Positions 1 through 10,884 of a DNA stretch of 64,000 nt are shown piece by piece (the first letter of the stretch is position 1; each line of letters starts with the position of its first letter). The DNA comes from CAZMCT01 sp964564785 (GTDB taxonomy: Bacteria > Planctomycetota > Phycisphaerae > UBA1845 > Fen-1342). Below the pieces are notes generated by a model, which was not told the origin of the DNA, ran no database searches, and saw nothing but the letters and a program-made list of their open reading frames with translations. The stretch is taken from assembly GCA_964564785.1 (NCBI GenBank), contig CAZMCT010000003.1, positions 11,440 through 75,439 of the forward strand, written 5' to 3'. Both the position numbers and the translations under genes were made by a program.

Positions 1-975
1 TGGGGTGTGCGTGATCTCAACGACCCGCTCCCGGAGATCGTTGCCTGGGATGAAACTCGGAGCGGGCCGATCTACGTAGTGACCGGACGCACCGCAAGCG
101 GTGAGACAGTCACCTATCGGATCAACGCCGACAAGGGCTGGAACGCGGAGCGGATCACTCAGTGCTCAGCGTCGGGTGAGGTCCTCCGGGAAGCCGTCTG
201 CACCTTGCGCCAGTACGACGGTGTCTGGCTACCGGAGCGTACTGACTACTTCCGCGGGGGGAGTCTCGTAGATTCAGTGCGGATCACGAGGGCACAGCTG
301 AACCGTTCAGACGACCCCGCCCGATTCACGCCAACTGACTTGGGCTTCGAGGTCGGCACCAACGTAAGTGTCGACAACGATCCGGAGCTCGAGGCTACCG
401 GCGCCGCGCCGGTTCAAATGTGGGACGGCCGGCGCCCGATCGCGGCTTCCGAATGGTCCCGCCTTTTCAAGGAAGGCAAGCTGACTCCCGGGCCAATCTT
501 GCAGCAGCTCGAACGGACCGGGCGTTTCGAAAGCCCGTATCAGACAGACGAGGAACGCAGGCTGCTCGGCATGGAGGCCCGGCGCACCCGGGCCGAAGAC
601 ATCGTCCGCAAGCCCGAGGGCCTCTGGGAGCAGTACGTCCGCGACTTCATCGCCCGCTACCAACTCGACGAGCCGCAAGCCGGGCAGGCCTGGAGCGTCC
701 TGAAGCACTGCCAGAAGACGGCCGAGGACGACACGCGCCGCCAGCGGCTCGAGTTCATCCCGCTCTGGACCGAATCACAGAGCGCCGGCCAGGATTTCGA
801 CCGCAAGAAACGCGACCGGATGGAACGCCTCCGCGGCGAGATCGAGGCCCGCGTCACGCGCATTTTCGAGGAAGACCTCTGCCCGCGGCTGGACAAGATC
901 CCCACCCGCGCTCAGCGCCGTGCCGTCGAGCAGCGCGAAGCCGCCGCGAGCCGGCCGGCGACGCCGAAGCAGTAG
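1..975 (+). CDS. Hypothetical protein, 5' end outside the window
   Basis: The reading frame is open to the window edge, so the true start lies upstream; a GTG at position 7 is the first possible internal start. About 320 residues are visible. The first third reads as beta-rich, with alternating short strands that resemble the back half of a LolA/LppX-like fold, but this is only an impression of pattern. The last 150 residues are charged and helical, with many Arg/Glu pairs, and end in a basic, Ala-rich tail. No catalytic motif, membrane segment or cysteine cluster was recognised. It ends 108 bases before the convergent end of the neighbouring minus-strand operon. The function is unknown. Confidence 0.6.
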   Translation, partial: WGVRDLNDPLPEIVAWDETRSGPIYVVTGRTASGETVTYRINADKGWNAERITQCSASGEVLREAVCTLRQYDGVWLPERTDYFRGGSLVDSVRITRAQLNRSDDPARFTPTDLGFEVGTNVSVDNDPELEATGAAPVQMWDGRRPIAASEWSRLFKEGKLTPGPILQQLERTGRFESPYQTDEERRLLGMEARRTRAEDIVRKPEGLWEQYVRDFIARYQLDEPQAGQAWSVLKHCQKTAEDDTRRQRLEFIPLWTESQSAGQDFDRKKRDRMERLRGEIEARVTRIFEEDLCPRLDKIPTRAQRRAVEQREAAASRPATPKQ

Positions 976-1030
976 ATCAAGTTCCCCATGCCGCCCGCGG
1001 CGCGAGCACCCCCGGGTGCACTGCCGCTCC

Positions 1031-1072
1031 GGCTCATGGCCCACGGCTCATGGCTCACGGCCCACGGCTCGC
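1031..1072 (+). repeat. Short 14-bp tandem repeat
   Basis: Two near-identical 14-bp units (GGCTCATGGCYCAC) and a weaker third sit between two convergent genes. The array lies in non-coding DNA just after the first gene. No function can be assigned. Confidence 0.6.
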
Positions 1073-1083
1073 GGCGCCAGCCG

Positions 1084-3276
1084 CTACTCGTTCGTCTGCG
1101 GCAGGGGGACGACGTCCGGGTCGCGGGTGTCCTGCTTCCCGCGGGCGGCCTGCTGCTGGCGGAACTCGGCCATGCCGCGGGGCTCGGGGAACGCGCGGTC
1201 AACGTCGAAGCCATGCTGCTGGCACTCGGCCTGGAAGCTGGGCAGCAGCCGGTCGTAGACGGCCTGGCGCAGGTAGAGCGGAGCTCGGTCCCACAGCCGC
1301 ACCTTGTGCAGCGTGGCGGCCGGGGCGATGCCGGGCTGCGTAGCGAACCACATTCCGAACGCGTCAATCTGGAGGTCGATGAACTCCGGCAGGCGGGCCC
1401 GTTCCCAGCCGGGGTCGTCGCGCTTGGTGCGCATGTATTCTTCGTAGTAGTCGCGCGCCGCGCGGACCAGCCGCGCGTAGGCGTCGACGTCGCCGGCCGC
1501 GAGCTGGCTGAAGGCGTTGGAGAGCCAGCCGTCGATGAGGATCAGCAGTTCGCGCATGCCGGCCCCGGCCAGCGACTCGCGGAAGTTGTCGAGCACGAAG
1601 TCGTGCAGGTTCTTGCGGAAGGCGGGGTTCGGCCGCCCGTCGACGGTCAGCGGGTACGTGGTGCGCAGGGCCTCGTAGTACGCGGCCGCCTCCTGGTCGC
1701 GGCCGGAGAGATAGAGGAGCCGGATGGCCTCGGTGAGGAAGTTGATGTGCCCGGAGCGGTAGGTGTCGCCGGCGCCGGCGGTCTGGCCGCTCTGCGGGTC
1801 GAAGTACGGGCCGTACTTGACGTAGGCGGCGTGCATCGGGCCGATGAAGTTCAGGTCGCGGCTGAGGTTCAGGTACGAGAGGTGGATTTTGTCGGGGTTG
1901 GGTTCGAAGGTGATGGTGTTCTTGAGGAACAGATTGCGCAGGCAGAAGAACACGATCCGGGCGGTGTTGGTCTTGTCGTTGCCGAACTGGCTGATGGTCT
2001 CGCCGCCGGCGATGAGGCCGCGGACCGACCAATAGAAGCCGTGGGCGTCGACGCCGCGCCAGTCGATCGGGCCGAACTCGTCGACCATCCAGGTCATCAG
2101 GGCCGGGTCGAGCCGGTACACCTCGCTCAGCGCCTTGCGCTGCACAAAACGGATCAGCTCCTCGCCGGCCGGGTTGCCGGCGGTGACCCCCAGGATTTCG
2201 TCGAGCCGCCGCATGCGCGCGGCCAGCTCGGCCGAATCGACGTTCGGGCGGGCGACGCGGGCCAGCAGCGGGTCACGGGCCTTGAGCTCCCAGTAGGGCC
2301 GCAGAAGGGTGAAGGCGAGGCCCTCGGCGCGCCAGTAGGCGTCCTCGGTGAGCGAGTCGTCGCTGAGCGTGATGCCGAGGCCGGTCAGTGCGGCGACCAT
2401 GCCGCGGGCGTCCGGCTGCCGGGCGTACAGCTCGGCCAGGGTGGGGGCGGCGTCGCGGACGACCTGGATGCGTTCCCGGGCGGCAGCCTGCGCCAGGCGG
2501 TAGCGCGGCGAGTCGATAAGCAGGTCTTGCTGGCCGGCAGTTTCGGGCAGCGCGCGGCCCTGGAACTCCTGGCCGCGTTCGGCGGCGCTGCGGCGGAGCT
2601 TCTCGGTGTTCTGCTCGAAGGTCTTGAGGCCGGAAGCCTCGAGCGGATCGAGCTCGTCGGGCGATTCGGAGGTGCTGAGCTGGTTGGGGTCGACGATCGA
2701 GAGCGGCGGGGGCGGCGGGCCGAGGAGCAGGTGCATGCGCCAGGCCCAGTTGCACTTGTAGGCGTAGTGCTGGTCGTCGGTGGGCTCGCTCATCTTGTTG
2801 TTGAAGGTCCAGGCGAGCTGCTTGTAGAGGTTGACGGCCCGGGGATTGAGCGGGATGCCCTGGTCGCGGAGCAGTTTGACGCCGTTGTAGACCCAGTTCC
2901 AGCGTTCCTCGGGCGTGAAGGTCGTGACCGAGATGTTCCAGGCCATGTTCCAAGAGCAGTATTCCCACACGCTCGGGAAATGCGGCTGGAGAGCGCAGAT
3001 CCACTTGTGGAGCTGGTAGGCGTCGAAGTAGCGGCCCTGGTTCTTGAGGCTGTCGGCGCGGATGAAGGCAATGTCGGCGATCAGCCCGCGGAAGGCCCCA
3101 AAGGCCTGGATGTAGAACACGTACTCGGGCGGCGTGTTCTCGACCGGCGACTCGGACCCGTAGATGCGCAGCGCCCGCCGACCGTCGTTGATCACGCGGA
3201 TCCGCGTCGCGGCCGCAGCCAGCAGGCTGACACAGGCCAGCAGGGCGACCAGCTGCACCAGGCGGGCCCTCTTCAT
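1084..3276 (-). CDS. Large exported/membrane-anchored protein, TPR-like, unknown function
   Basis: A 730-residue protein with one N-terminal hydrophobic segment (about residues 7-23) that would act as a signal peptide or anchor. The rest is soluble and mostly helical. It is rich in Trp, Tyr and paired helices (residues 75-180 and 430-650) in a way that suggests TPR-like repeats, although no clean TPR consensus could be written down. A Pro run lies near residue 185. The ATG is one base after the TAG of the upstream permease gene, so the two are very probably translationally coupled. As the last gene of an operon with an ABC-2 exporter and three SPFH proteins, it may be an accessory periplasmic subunit. 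That role is inferred from position alone. Confidence 0.75.
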   Translation of the reverse strand: MKRARLVQLVALLACVSLLAAAATRIRVINDGRRALRIYGSESPVENTPPEYVFYIQAFGAFRGLIADIAFIRADSLKNQGRYFDAYQLHKWICALQPHFPSVWEYCSWNMAWNISVTTFTPEERWNWVYNGVKLLRDQGIPLNPRAVNLYKQLAWTFNNKMSEPTDDQHYAYKCNWAWRMHLLLGPPPPPLSIVDPNQLSTSESPDELDPLEASGLKTFEQNTEKLRRSAAERGQEFQGRALPETAGQQDLLIDSPRYRLAQAAARERIQVVRDAAPTLAELYARQPDARGMVAALTGLGITLSDDSLTEDAYWRAEGLAFTLLRPYWELKARDPLLARVARPNVDSAELAARMRRLDEILGVTAGNPAGEELIRFVQRKALSEVYRLDPALMTWMVDEFGPIDWRGVDAHGFYWSVRGLIAGGETISQFGNDKTNTARIVFFCLRNLFLKNTITFEPNPDKIHLSYLNLSRDLNFIGPMHAAYVKYGPYFDPQSGQTAGAGDTYRSGHINFLTEAIRLLYLSGRDQEAAAYYEALRTTYPLTVDGRPNPAFRKNLHDFVLDNFRESLAGAGMRELLILIDGWLSNAFSQLAAGDVDAYARLVRAARDYYEEYMRTKRDDPGWERARLPEFIDLQIDAFGMWFATQPGIAPAATLHKVRLWDRAPLYLRQAVYDRLLPSFQAECQQHGFDVDRAFPEPRGMAEFRQQQAARGKQDTRDPDVVPLPQTNE

Positions 3277-3277
3277 A

Positions 3278-4662
3278 CTACACCGTCACCTCGGCCACCT
3301 CGCGGTGGTGGAAAATCCACCAGCCCGGGACCAGCAGCAGCAGTCCGCCGGCGACCAGCGTCCGCAGCGTGTAGCGGCCGAGCATGTCCAGCGTGATGTA
3401 CGCGCTGTCGACCAGGTGTCGCGTGCTGCTGTACTCCGACAGGTTGGGGAACACGTACTTGAGCAGCGGGACCAGGAGCGTCCGCACGGCGGGGCCGAAC
3501 CGGCCGTAGGGATCGTGCTCGGCGGAAAGGAACTCCTGGTTGGCTCCGATCGACTCGAGCACGAAAGGCATGGCCAGCGAGAGCAGGAAGAACGAGCAGG
3601 TACACAGGCACGCGACGGGGAAGGAGACGAAGACGCTGAAGAACAGACCGATGGCGCTGAGCAGGGTGAGCTGGAGCAGGACCAGGCCGAGAGCCCTGAC
3701 GAAGTTGGCCTCGAAGCTCGAGACGCGGTAGAGGATCTCGAGGCTGTCGTCGCCCTCGAAGTAAAGCGTCGAACCGCCGCGTGGGTCGTAGGGGTTGGTC
3801 ACCTGGAGCAGCGCCACGCCGTTCTTGATGGCGGCGGTGCCGCGGAAGAGGAACTGGTGGCGGTCGCCGGAGCGTTCCTCAGTGATCTTGGTGCCGAGCG
3901 GAACGCCGCTTTCGGGGTCGAGGAAGGTCCACGCGACGGGCGCGAGCAGGTCGGCCGGCAGGGGCAGGGCGCGGATGCGGTAACGAATCTGGATGACGGT
4001 GTCGTCGCTCTCCGGCGGCGTCAGGCCCTCGAAGCGGTAGACGCGGTCGTCGCCGTTGCCGATCGAGAGCCATTGGTTCTTGAGCTCGTTGATGCGGGCG
4101 ACAATGGCCGGCTTCTCCTCGCGGGCCTCGATCTCGCCGGCGGCGATCCGCTGGGCGACATGCTCGCGAGCGGCCTCGGCGATCTCCCGTTCGGGTTCGA
4201 CCGGGCGGGCCCCGACCCGCGCCGTCCAGACGATGTCGCGGACCTGGGCCCGGTCACGCTCGAACTCGGCCGGCAGCGAGCGGATCAGCACGGCGAAGCC
4301 GTAGATGGCCGCGCCGCACAGCAGGACGATCCCGACGTTCAGCAGGTTCACGCCCAGCCACTTGCCGAGCAGGATCTGGAAGCGCGTCACCGGCTTGGTC
4401 ACCACCAGGTGCAGCGAGCACTCGCGCAGCTCGGTCGTCAGCGTGGCGCACGAGAAGAAGACCGTCGCCAGGCTCAGGAGCAGGCTGAGGGCCCCCAGCG
4501 AGTAGGCCAGGAAGTTTTGCAGCCGGCCGGTGAGCGTTTCGTCGCCCCGCAGGGCGAACGACATGTAGACGACGAGGAACGCCAGCACGATCAGGAACAC
4601 GAGGACGATCCGCATGCGGATGCCCTCCGCCAACGTCAGCCGCGCGATGGCCCAGACGCGCT

Positions 4663-4666
<4 letters not shown>
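3278..4666 (-). CDS. ABC-2 type transporter permease
   Basis: A 462-residue integral membrane protein: the membrane half of an ABC exporter whose ATPase is encoded immediately upstream, with start and stop overlapping as ATGA. It has an N-terminal helix (10-35), then hydrophobic segments near 60-80 and 115-140. A long soluble loop of about 180 residues follows, then four to five more helices in the last 150 residues. The signature before the second helix (TELRECSLHLVVTKPV, then LLGKWLGV) is typical of ABC-2/NatB-type permeases. The same signature recurs in the permease at 10885-11865. The large extracytoplasmic loop is longer than usual and could bind the substrate or a partner. The substrate is unknown. 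Confidence 0.85.
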
Positions 4667-5826
<1,160 letters not shown>

Positions 5827-5857
5827 GGAATCCTCGTGTTGCCGCGGGCGGCGAAAA

Positions 5858-7192
5858 TCAGCGGCCGCGCGTCGGCCGCTCGGGTCGCTGGGCGGGCCCC
5901 GTGCCGCCCTCGCGCTTCTTCAGCGCGCGTTCCTCTTCGAGCTCGAGCTTCCGCTGCTTGTCGCTGCTGACCAGGATCTCGAGCTCATTCGCGTACGGGA
6001 CGAAGAAGATCTCGTTCTGCCGATTGGCCAGGATAGCCTCGCGCATCTGGGTCCAGAGGCTCAGCTCGGTAATGCGCGGCCGGGCCTGCTGTTGTTCACG
6101 ATAGCGGACGAACTGCTGGTACTCGGCCTGCAACTGCTGGTTGAGCTGGTCGGCGCGGGCCTCGGCCTCGGCCAGCCGCACGGCGATCTGGCCGGCGCCG
6201 TCGCGCTTGGCCTCGTCGAGCTTGGCCCAGATGGCCGCCAGCCGCTCGGCCAGCTCGGCTTCGTCGGCAGAGGCGAGCTGCGCGTCGCTATAGGCTTGGA
6301 TCAGTCGCAACAACTCGGGATACTTGTCGCCCGCGGTGCGCGACAGGATCTCGTTGGCCTCCTCTTCGGCCTTCTCCTGGAGCGACAGCCGCTCGTTCTC
6401 GGCTCGGGCGACATCCATGAACGCGGGCCGCACGGCGCCCGGCTCGATCGTGAACGCCCGGATCTGCACGACCTGTACCCCGGTCTCCAGCTCGTCCAAC
6501 TCCTTCTGAAGGCGGACCTGCACCCGCTCCTGCACGTCGTCGATCGCGGTTCGCGTGACTTGCTCGATCGTCCGTCCGGATACCTCGCGGACCACGGCGT
6601 TCTCGGTCAGTCGCCGCAGAAGGCCGCGCTCGAAGTCGGCTGCGGTGGTGCCGACGTTTTGCAGGAACTGAGCCCCATCCTGGATGCGGTAGCGGACTTC
6701 CCAGCGGCCGTGCGAGAGGTTTCGGTCGCCGGTCAGCATGGCGCCGTCGGTGCCCGGGGTGAGATCGAGCGACTGGGCCACGATCTGCGAGAGATCGGTG
6801 GTGGTCATGGCCTGGGGGTGATTGAACAGGAAGGTGGGGATGACCAAGCCCTGTTCCTGGCTGGTCAGCACGTATTTCACCTCGAAGGGATCCGGCAGGG
6901 CGGGATGCCAGCCGGGCGGGAAGACCTTCTCGGGTCCTTTCGGGCCGGCGTACTCGCGCAAGCGGCCGAGCCGCGCCACCAGCCCCTGCTGCCCGGTTTC
7001 CACCCGGAAAACACCCGAGAGCAGGTAGAGGACCACCAACACGATCATCAGGATGCGCAGGATGTTGAAGCTCGCGCGCAACGCGCGCACGAGTGATTCC
7101 TGCGCGGGATCACCGGCCGGGGGAGCACCGGCGAGTGCGCCGCCTGCGGGCGAGTGCGCCGGTCCGCGGGAGTGGTCGTGAACTTCGGCCAT
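5858..7192 (-). CDS. SPFH/band 7 protein, HflK-like
   Basis: A 444-residue membrane protein with an N-terminal Pro/Ala-rich cytoplasmic tail and one transmembrane helix (about 45-63). An SPFH/band 7 domain (about 65-270) begins GVFRVETGQQGLVARLGRL, the usual opening of the HflK family. A long charged coiled coil follows (270-385) with a basic, Arg-rich tail. SPFH proteins form large membrane cages; HflK-HflC surround the FtsH protease in E. coli. The gene starts 3 bases after the HflC-like gene, with GAGGTGATCC as ribosome site, so the pair should be made together. No ftsH is visible nearby, and the downstream neighbours are an ABC transporter. Confidence 0.85.
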   Translation of the reverse strand: MAEVHDHSRGPAHSPAGGALAGAPPAGDPAQESLVRALRASFNILRILMIVLVVLYLLSGVFRVETGQQGLVARLGRLREYAGPKGPEKVFPPGWHPALPDPFEVKYVLTSQEQGLVIPTFLFNHPQAMTTTDLSQIVAQSLDLTPGTDGAMLTGDRNLSHGRWEVRYRIQDGAQFLQNVGTTAADFERGLLRRLTENAVVREVSGRTIEQVTRTAIDDVQERVQVRLQKELDELETGVQVVQIRAFTIEPGAVRPAFMDVARAENERLSLQEKAEEEANEILSRTAGDKYPELLRLIQAYSDAQLASADEAELAERLAAIWAKLDEAKRDGAGQIAVRLAEAEARADQLNQQLQAEYQQFVRYREQQQARPRITELSLWTQMREAILANRQNEIFFVPYANELEILVSSDKQRKLELEEERALKKREGGTGPAQRPERPTRGR

Positions 7193-7195
7193 GGA

Positions 7196-8176
7196 TCACC
7201 TCAGCGCCGCTTCGGCGGCGGTCGCGGGCTGGTCGTCGGCCCGTTCGCTCCCCGCGGGCAGTGGGGCTGCGGGGTCGGTGGGCACGGGCGGCTGCACGAA
7301 CGGCGTGAACAGCGGCGAGTTCTGGTCGAGGAAGATGGTGGTGCGCTGGGCGAGCGACGCCTTCAGCGCGTCGAGCCAGCGCAGCCACTCGAAGAATGGG
7401 CGGTCAGCCTCGCTGATCAGGCCGTAAATGCGGGTGGCGGCCGCGACGCCGAGCGACTCGATGTGGCTGGCGCGGGCGTCGGCAAAGGCCAGGATGGTGT
7501 TGGCATTGGACTCGGCCAGGGCCTTGATGCCCTCGGCGCGGCTCTTGCCTTCCTGGCGGTAGCGGGCCGCCAGGCGATTGCGCTCCTGCTTCATGCTCTC
7601 GAAGACCTGCTGGGTAGTCTCCTTGGGCAGCGAGATGCGGCGTACGCCGATCCGCTTGAGCTCGATGCCGAAGTCCTGGGCGAGTCCGGGGGCCGCGCCG
7701 GACAGCATGTCGTTGAGCATCCGGTCGTAACTGGCGTCCTTCGCGGCGACGTCGAGGTTCACGAAGTCGGCCAGCGTGCTCTGGCCGATGACCGCCGCCT
7801 GGGCGACGCTGAGCCGGGAGCGCATCTGCCGCTCGGCCTTGTCGACCGAGCGGACGGCGGTGAAGAACCGCAGGGGGTCGGCGATGCGCCAGACGGCGTA
7901 GGTTCCGACGATGACGTTCTTGCCGTCCTCGGTCTTGATCTCGGTTTCCGGCGTGTCGAGCGTGCGGAGCCGGGTGTCATACTTCTGGACGGACTCGATC
8001 AGCGGCCACATCAGGCGCAGGCCGGGCTCGCGAATGATACTTCGCTCGTCGGCCTGGCCCATGCGGGTCTTGACGGCGACCTCGTTGAACGCGACCTCGA
8101 AGGTGCACGCGTACGCGACCAAGACCACCACCACCAGCCCGGCGATCAGCAGCGTGGGCAGCGACAGCTTCTTCAT
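7196..8176 (-). CDS. SPFH/band 7 protein, HflC-like
   Basis: A 326-residue protein: a short N-terminus, one transmembrane helix (about 7-25), an SPFH domain (about 27-220) and a helical tail ending in a Pro/Ala-rich segment. The segment RLMWPLIESVQKYDTRLRTLDTP is the classical HflC region, and the length matches HflC (about 330). The ribosome site is AAGGAG 5 bases before the ATG. It lies between two larger SPFH genes, 48 bases after one and 3 bases before the other. It presumably forms a hetero-oligomeric cage with one or both of them in the inner membrane. Confidence 0.87.
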   Translation of the reverse strand: MKKLSLPTLLIAGLVVVVLVAYACTFEVAFNEVAVKTRMGQADERSIIREPGLRLMWPLIESVQKYDTRLRTLDTPETEIKTEDGKNVIVGTYAVWRIADPLRFFTAVRSVDKAERQMRSRLSVAQAAVIGQSTLADFVNLDVAAKDASYDRMLNDMLSGAAPGLAQDFGIELKRIGVRRISLPKETTQQVFESMKQERNRLAARYRQEGKSRAEGIKALAESNANTILAFADARASHIESLGVAAATRIYGLISEADRPFFEWLRWLDALKASLAQRTTIFLDQNSPLFTPFVQPPVPTDPAAPLPAGSERADDQPATAAEAALR

Positions 8177-8224
8177 GGAGACTCCTTGCAGCGGGAGCGG
8201 CCGACGCCGCGACCCGCGGTTCGT

Positions 8225-10711
8225 CTAGTTCATCTTGGGGGCCGCCAACTCTTCCGGGCGAATCTGCGGATCGTCCTCGGTGATCAACCGCACCCGGACC
8301 TTTCGGTTGTGAGGGTCGAACGCCAGGAAGTACTTGCGCGCGTCCTTGAGCCCGTTGACCAGCACCTCCATGAGGCGACGGGCCTTGTAGATCTGCGGGG
8401 CGAGCCGGAACGCCTCGCGCTCGTTCTCCAGCCGCGTCAGGTCCCGGATGGCGCTCATCTCGGTCTCCCAGCGGGTCGACAGCGCCCGCGCCAGGCGAGC
8501 GGCCGCCTCGCCCTCGAGCCGCGCGGGGGTGAACCCGCGCGCCAGCACCCCGTCCCAGTACGCGCGCGCTGCGCGGGCCTCCGCCCGCCGGATCAGTACG
8601 TCCGCCTGCTCGGCCGTCAGCCACCGCAGGGCCTCCGTCCGCAGCGGCGCCAGCGCCGCCGCCAGCGCCGCGCCGGATTGCCGCTCCGCCGCCTCGGCCT
8701 GCTCCACCGCTTCGGCGGCCGTGCGCCGCTGCTCGAGCGTCTGCCCCAGCCCGAGCTCGAACTCCAGTTCGATCCGGTGCTGCGCGTCACGGGCCCGTTC
8801 GAGCTGGGCCAGAGCCGCGACGTGCGCGGTCATCTGCGGCGCCAGCGTCGCGAGCTGCGCATCGAACTGCTCGACCGTAGAGCGGAGTACGCCCGCCAGG
8901 AGCTGCTCGGTTTCACGTTCAACGTCCGCGGCCTTGCGATTGCGGATCGCCGTGGCCAGGCTGCGGGCGCGGTCGGCGTCACCGGCCACCTTGCTGAGCC
9001 GCTCGTTCTCGCTCACCAGCGCCTCGCGGATGGCCGAGACCTTCTCCTGCTCGGCCCGCACGACGTTGCGGAACGCCTCGGCCACGGTCCGTTCGGGGTG
9101 CACGTTGGTGACACCCACGTACACGATCTCGAGCCCGAGCTCAGCCGCGCGGGCGGCAATCCGGTTCCGCAGCACATCGCCCATGCCGCGCAGCTCGCTG
9201 CTGAGCAACTGCTCGGCGGTCGAACTCGCCGTGAAGCGCCCGACCTCCTCCCAAGCGATGTCGATCAAGGCGCGGTGCGGGTCCTCGCTGACGCGGGTAT
9301 AAACGTCGAGCTTGTCGGGCTCGATACGGTAGTGCACCGCGACGTCCATGCGGATCAGGTGCACGGGCGCACGGCGGGCGGCCAGGTCGTCCGCCGGGGC
9401 CGTCGCGGGGGGCTCGTCCGCGCCCGGATCGGACATCGGACAGATCAAGAAGTCGAAGTGCTCCTGGCCGAGGTGCTTTTCATCGGTCCACAGCGAGACG
9501 CTCTTGAGCGCCTCCGCGTAGTCGGCCTCGGCGTCGAATTTCTTGAATCCCACGTTGAACTGGTGGAGCTGGCCGGTGTTGTAGGCCCGGGCCACCTCGA
9601 TCGGGTACGGCAGCTTGAAGTGGCAGCCCGGACGGAGCGGCGCCGCGGCATTCAACTGCCGCCCCCAACGCTCGATGATCACGTGCTCGTAGGGCTGCAC
9701 GATCACCACCGTCGTCAGCAGCCACAGGGCCAGCGCGCCCGTCAGGACCAGCGGCACCGCAGTCCGCTGCAAGAGCTGGTAGAACCACGTGTGCGAGACC
9801 TGGAAGCCGAACTGGTAATTGATCGCATCGGCGATCGACGACGCGATGCCCCCCGGCTCCGCCAGCAGCCCCAGCAGCCGGCTGTCAAACGCCGCCCGCG
9901 GCTCCACGCCCGGCGCCCGCGGCCGGTACAGGTCGAGTACGAGATTCGCCAGGATCTCGGCCGCGAGCACCCACATCACGATCGGCACGGCGTACGCCAA
10001 CGTCTGCTCGATGACCGCCCAGCCGGGCTTGTCGGCGGCCGGCCGCGTGTACTCGTACACGCCCAGGGCGACCAGCGCGGCTACAGTGAGCAACGTGTTG
10101 CCGAGCATGTACGAGCCGCAGCCGCGCAAGAGCTGCCAAGCGGCGACGCGGGCCATGCCCGAGGCGTAACGTGAGAAGAGGAACAGGCCGAGCATCAACA
10201 CGGCCAGCACGACCATCGCCACCGGAACGCGGGTCAGGACCGGCCAGCCTTCGGCGCCGATGCGATAGCCGCTGATCTCGACGCCGCCGATCAGCTGCGT
10301 GGCGGTCAGTTGCCGCCAGAGCACGAATGCGAGCGTTGCCAGATACACGGCGCCGGCCAGGCTGAAGGCCGGCACGAGCCAGCGCAACATCCATTGCAGC
10401 CGAGCCTCGGCGACGCGAAATCCGAGCGGGCCCACGCCGCTCTCGAAGAGCTGCTCGCCGCCGGCGGCCTGCCGTTCACGCCGCAGCTCCTCGAGATCAA
10501 GGGCCTCGAGCGCGGCGAGCTCGCGCTGGCGGAACACCAGCAGGGCCGCGAACCACAACGGCACCCCGCCGAGCACGTACCAGGCCAGGTGGTAAATCGC
10601 GGCCGAGTGGCCCGTCAGCCCCAGGGCCAGCATCGCGCCGAATGCGACCAGCTGGACGGCCAACCCGCCCAGCGCGGCCCGTCGGCTACGGGTGTGGATC
10701 GTCTCCGTCAC
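8225..10711 (-). CDS. Polytopic SPFH/band 7 protein (third HflK-like subunit)
   Basis: An 828-residue protein roughly twice the size of HflK. The first 335 residues hold about six or seven hydrophobic segments. An SPFH domain then begins with VVIVQPYEHVIIERWGR (about 337-353), followed by a long Ala/Glu/Arg-rich coiled coil (about 600-760). The fusion of a polytopic membrane region to an SPFH domain is unlike E. coli HflK, which has a single helix. The GTG start has AGAGGTG upstream. It is the first gene of a run of six closely spaced minus-strand genes, so it is probably the promoter-proximal member. It would anchor an SPFH assembly with the two downstream SPFH proteins. Confidence 0.8.
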   Translation of the reverse strand: MTETIHTRSRRAALGGLAVQLVAFGAMLALGLTGHSAAIYHLAWYVLGGVPLWFAALLVFRQRELAALEALDLEELRRERQAAGGEQLFESGVGPLGFRVAEARLQWMLRWLVPAFSLAGAVYLATLAFVLWRQLTATQLIGGVEISGYRIGAEGWPVLTRVPVAMVVLAVLMLGLFLFSRYASGMARVAAWQLLRGCGSYMLGNTLLTVAALVALGVYEYTRPAADKPGWAVIEQTLAYAVPIVMWVLAAEILANLVLDLYRPRAPGVEPRAAFDSRLLGLLAEPGGIASSIADAINYQFGFQVSHTWFYQLLQRTAVPLVLTGALALWLLTTVVIVQPYEHVIIERWGRQLNAAAPLRPGCHFKLPYPIEVARAYNTGQLHQFNVGFKKFDAEADYAEALKSVSLWTDEKHLGQEHFDFLICPMSDPGADEPPATAPADDLAARRAPVHLIRMDVAVHYRIEPDKLDVYTRVSEDPHRALIDIAWEEVGRFTASSTAEQLLSSELRGMGDVLRNRIAARAAELGLEIVYVGVTNVHPERTVAEAFRNVVRAEQEKVSAIREALVSENERLSKVAGDADRARSLATAIRNRKAADVERETEQLLAGVLRSTVEQFDAQLATLAPQMTAHVAALAQLERARDAQHRIELEFELGLGQTLEQRRTAAEAVEQAEAAERQSGAALAAALAPLRTEALRWLTAEQADVLIRRAEARAARAYWDGVLARGFTPARLEGEAAARLARALSTRWETEMSAIRDLTRLENEREAFRLAPQIYKARRLMEVLVNGLKDARKYFLAFDPHNRKVRVRLITEDDPQIRPEELAAPKMN

Positions 10712-10788
10712 GTTGCACCTCTGCGTGCATCCCCGCGGCCGCCCGCCTGCGCCCCCGAACCCGCCGGCCCGGTCGAGCGTACCGCTGC

Positions 10789-10817
10789 TTGTCCGCCGGC
10801 GCGGCGCACGGCATAAT
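10789..10817 (+). promoter_or_regulatory. Candidate sigma-70 promoter for the divergent ABC-2 permease
   Basis: A TTGTCC box and a CATAAT box are separated by 17 bases in otherwise very GC-rich DNA. The start point would be near 10824, about 60 bases before the ATG at 10885. Confidence 0.45.
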
Positions 10818-10884
10818 GTCGCGGACCGGTCGACCGCGGCCGGCCGGCGGACATGCCCCTAAACCCGCGGATGCCGAACACGGG

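Noticed and set aside
988..3396. An 802-residue plus-strand frame across the large exported-protein gene
   Set aside because: It is the antisense shadow of the 730-residue minus-strand gene, which has a signal-like N-terminus and is coupled to its neighbour. The plus-strand product is a Val/Gly/Asp-rich string with no domain.
7154..10174. A 1006-residue plus-strand frame over the SPFH genes
   Set aside because: It overlaps two SPFH genes in antisense, has Arg/Gln/Leu-rich shadow composition, and no start site or domain.
10642..10884. N-terminal extension of the second ABC-2 permease
   Set aside because: The extension is Arg/Pro-rich with no similarity to permeases, and overlaps the divergent gene's start and a likely promoter. 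ATG 10885 starts the conserved sequence.
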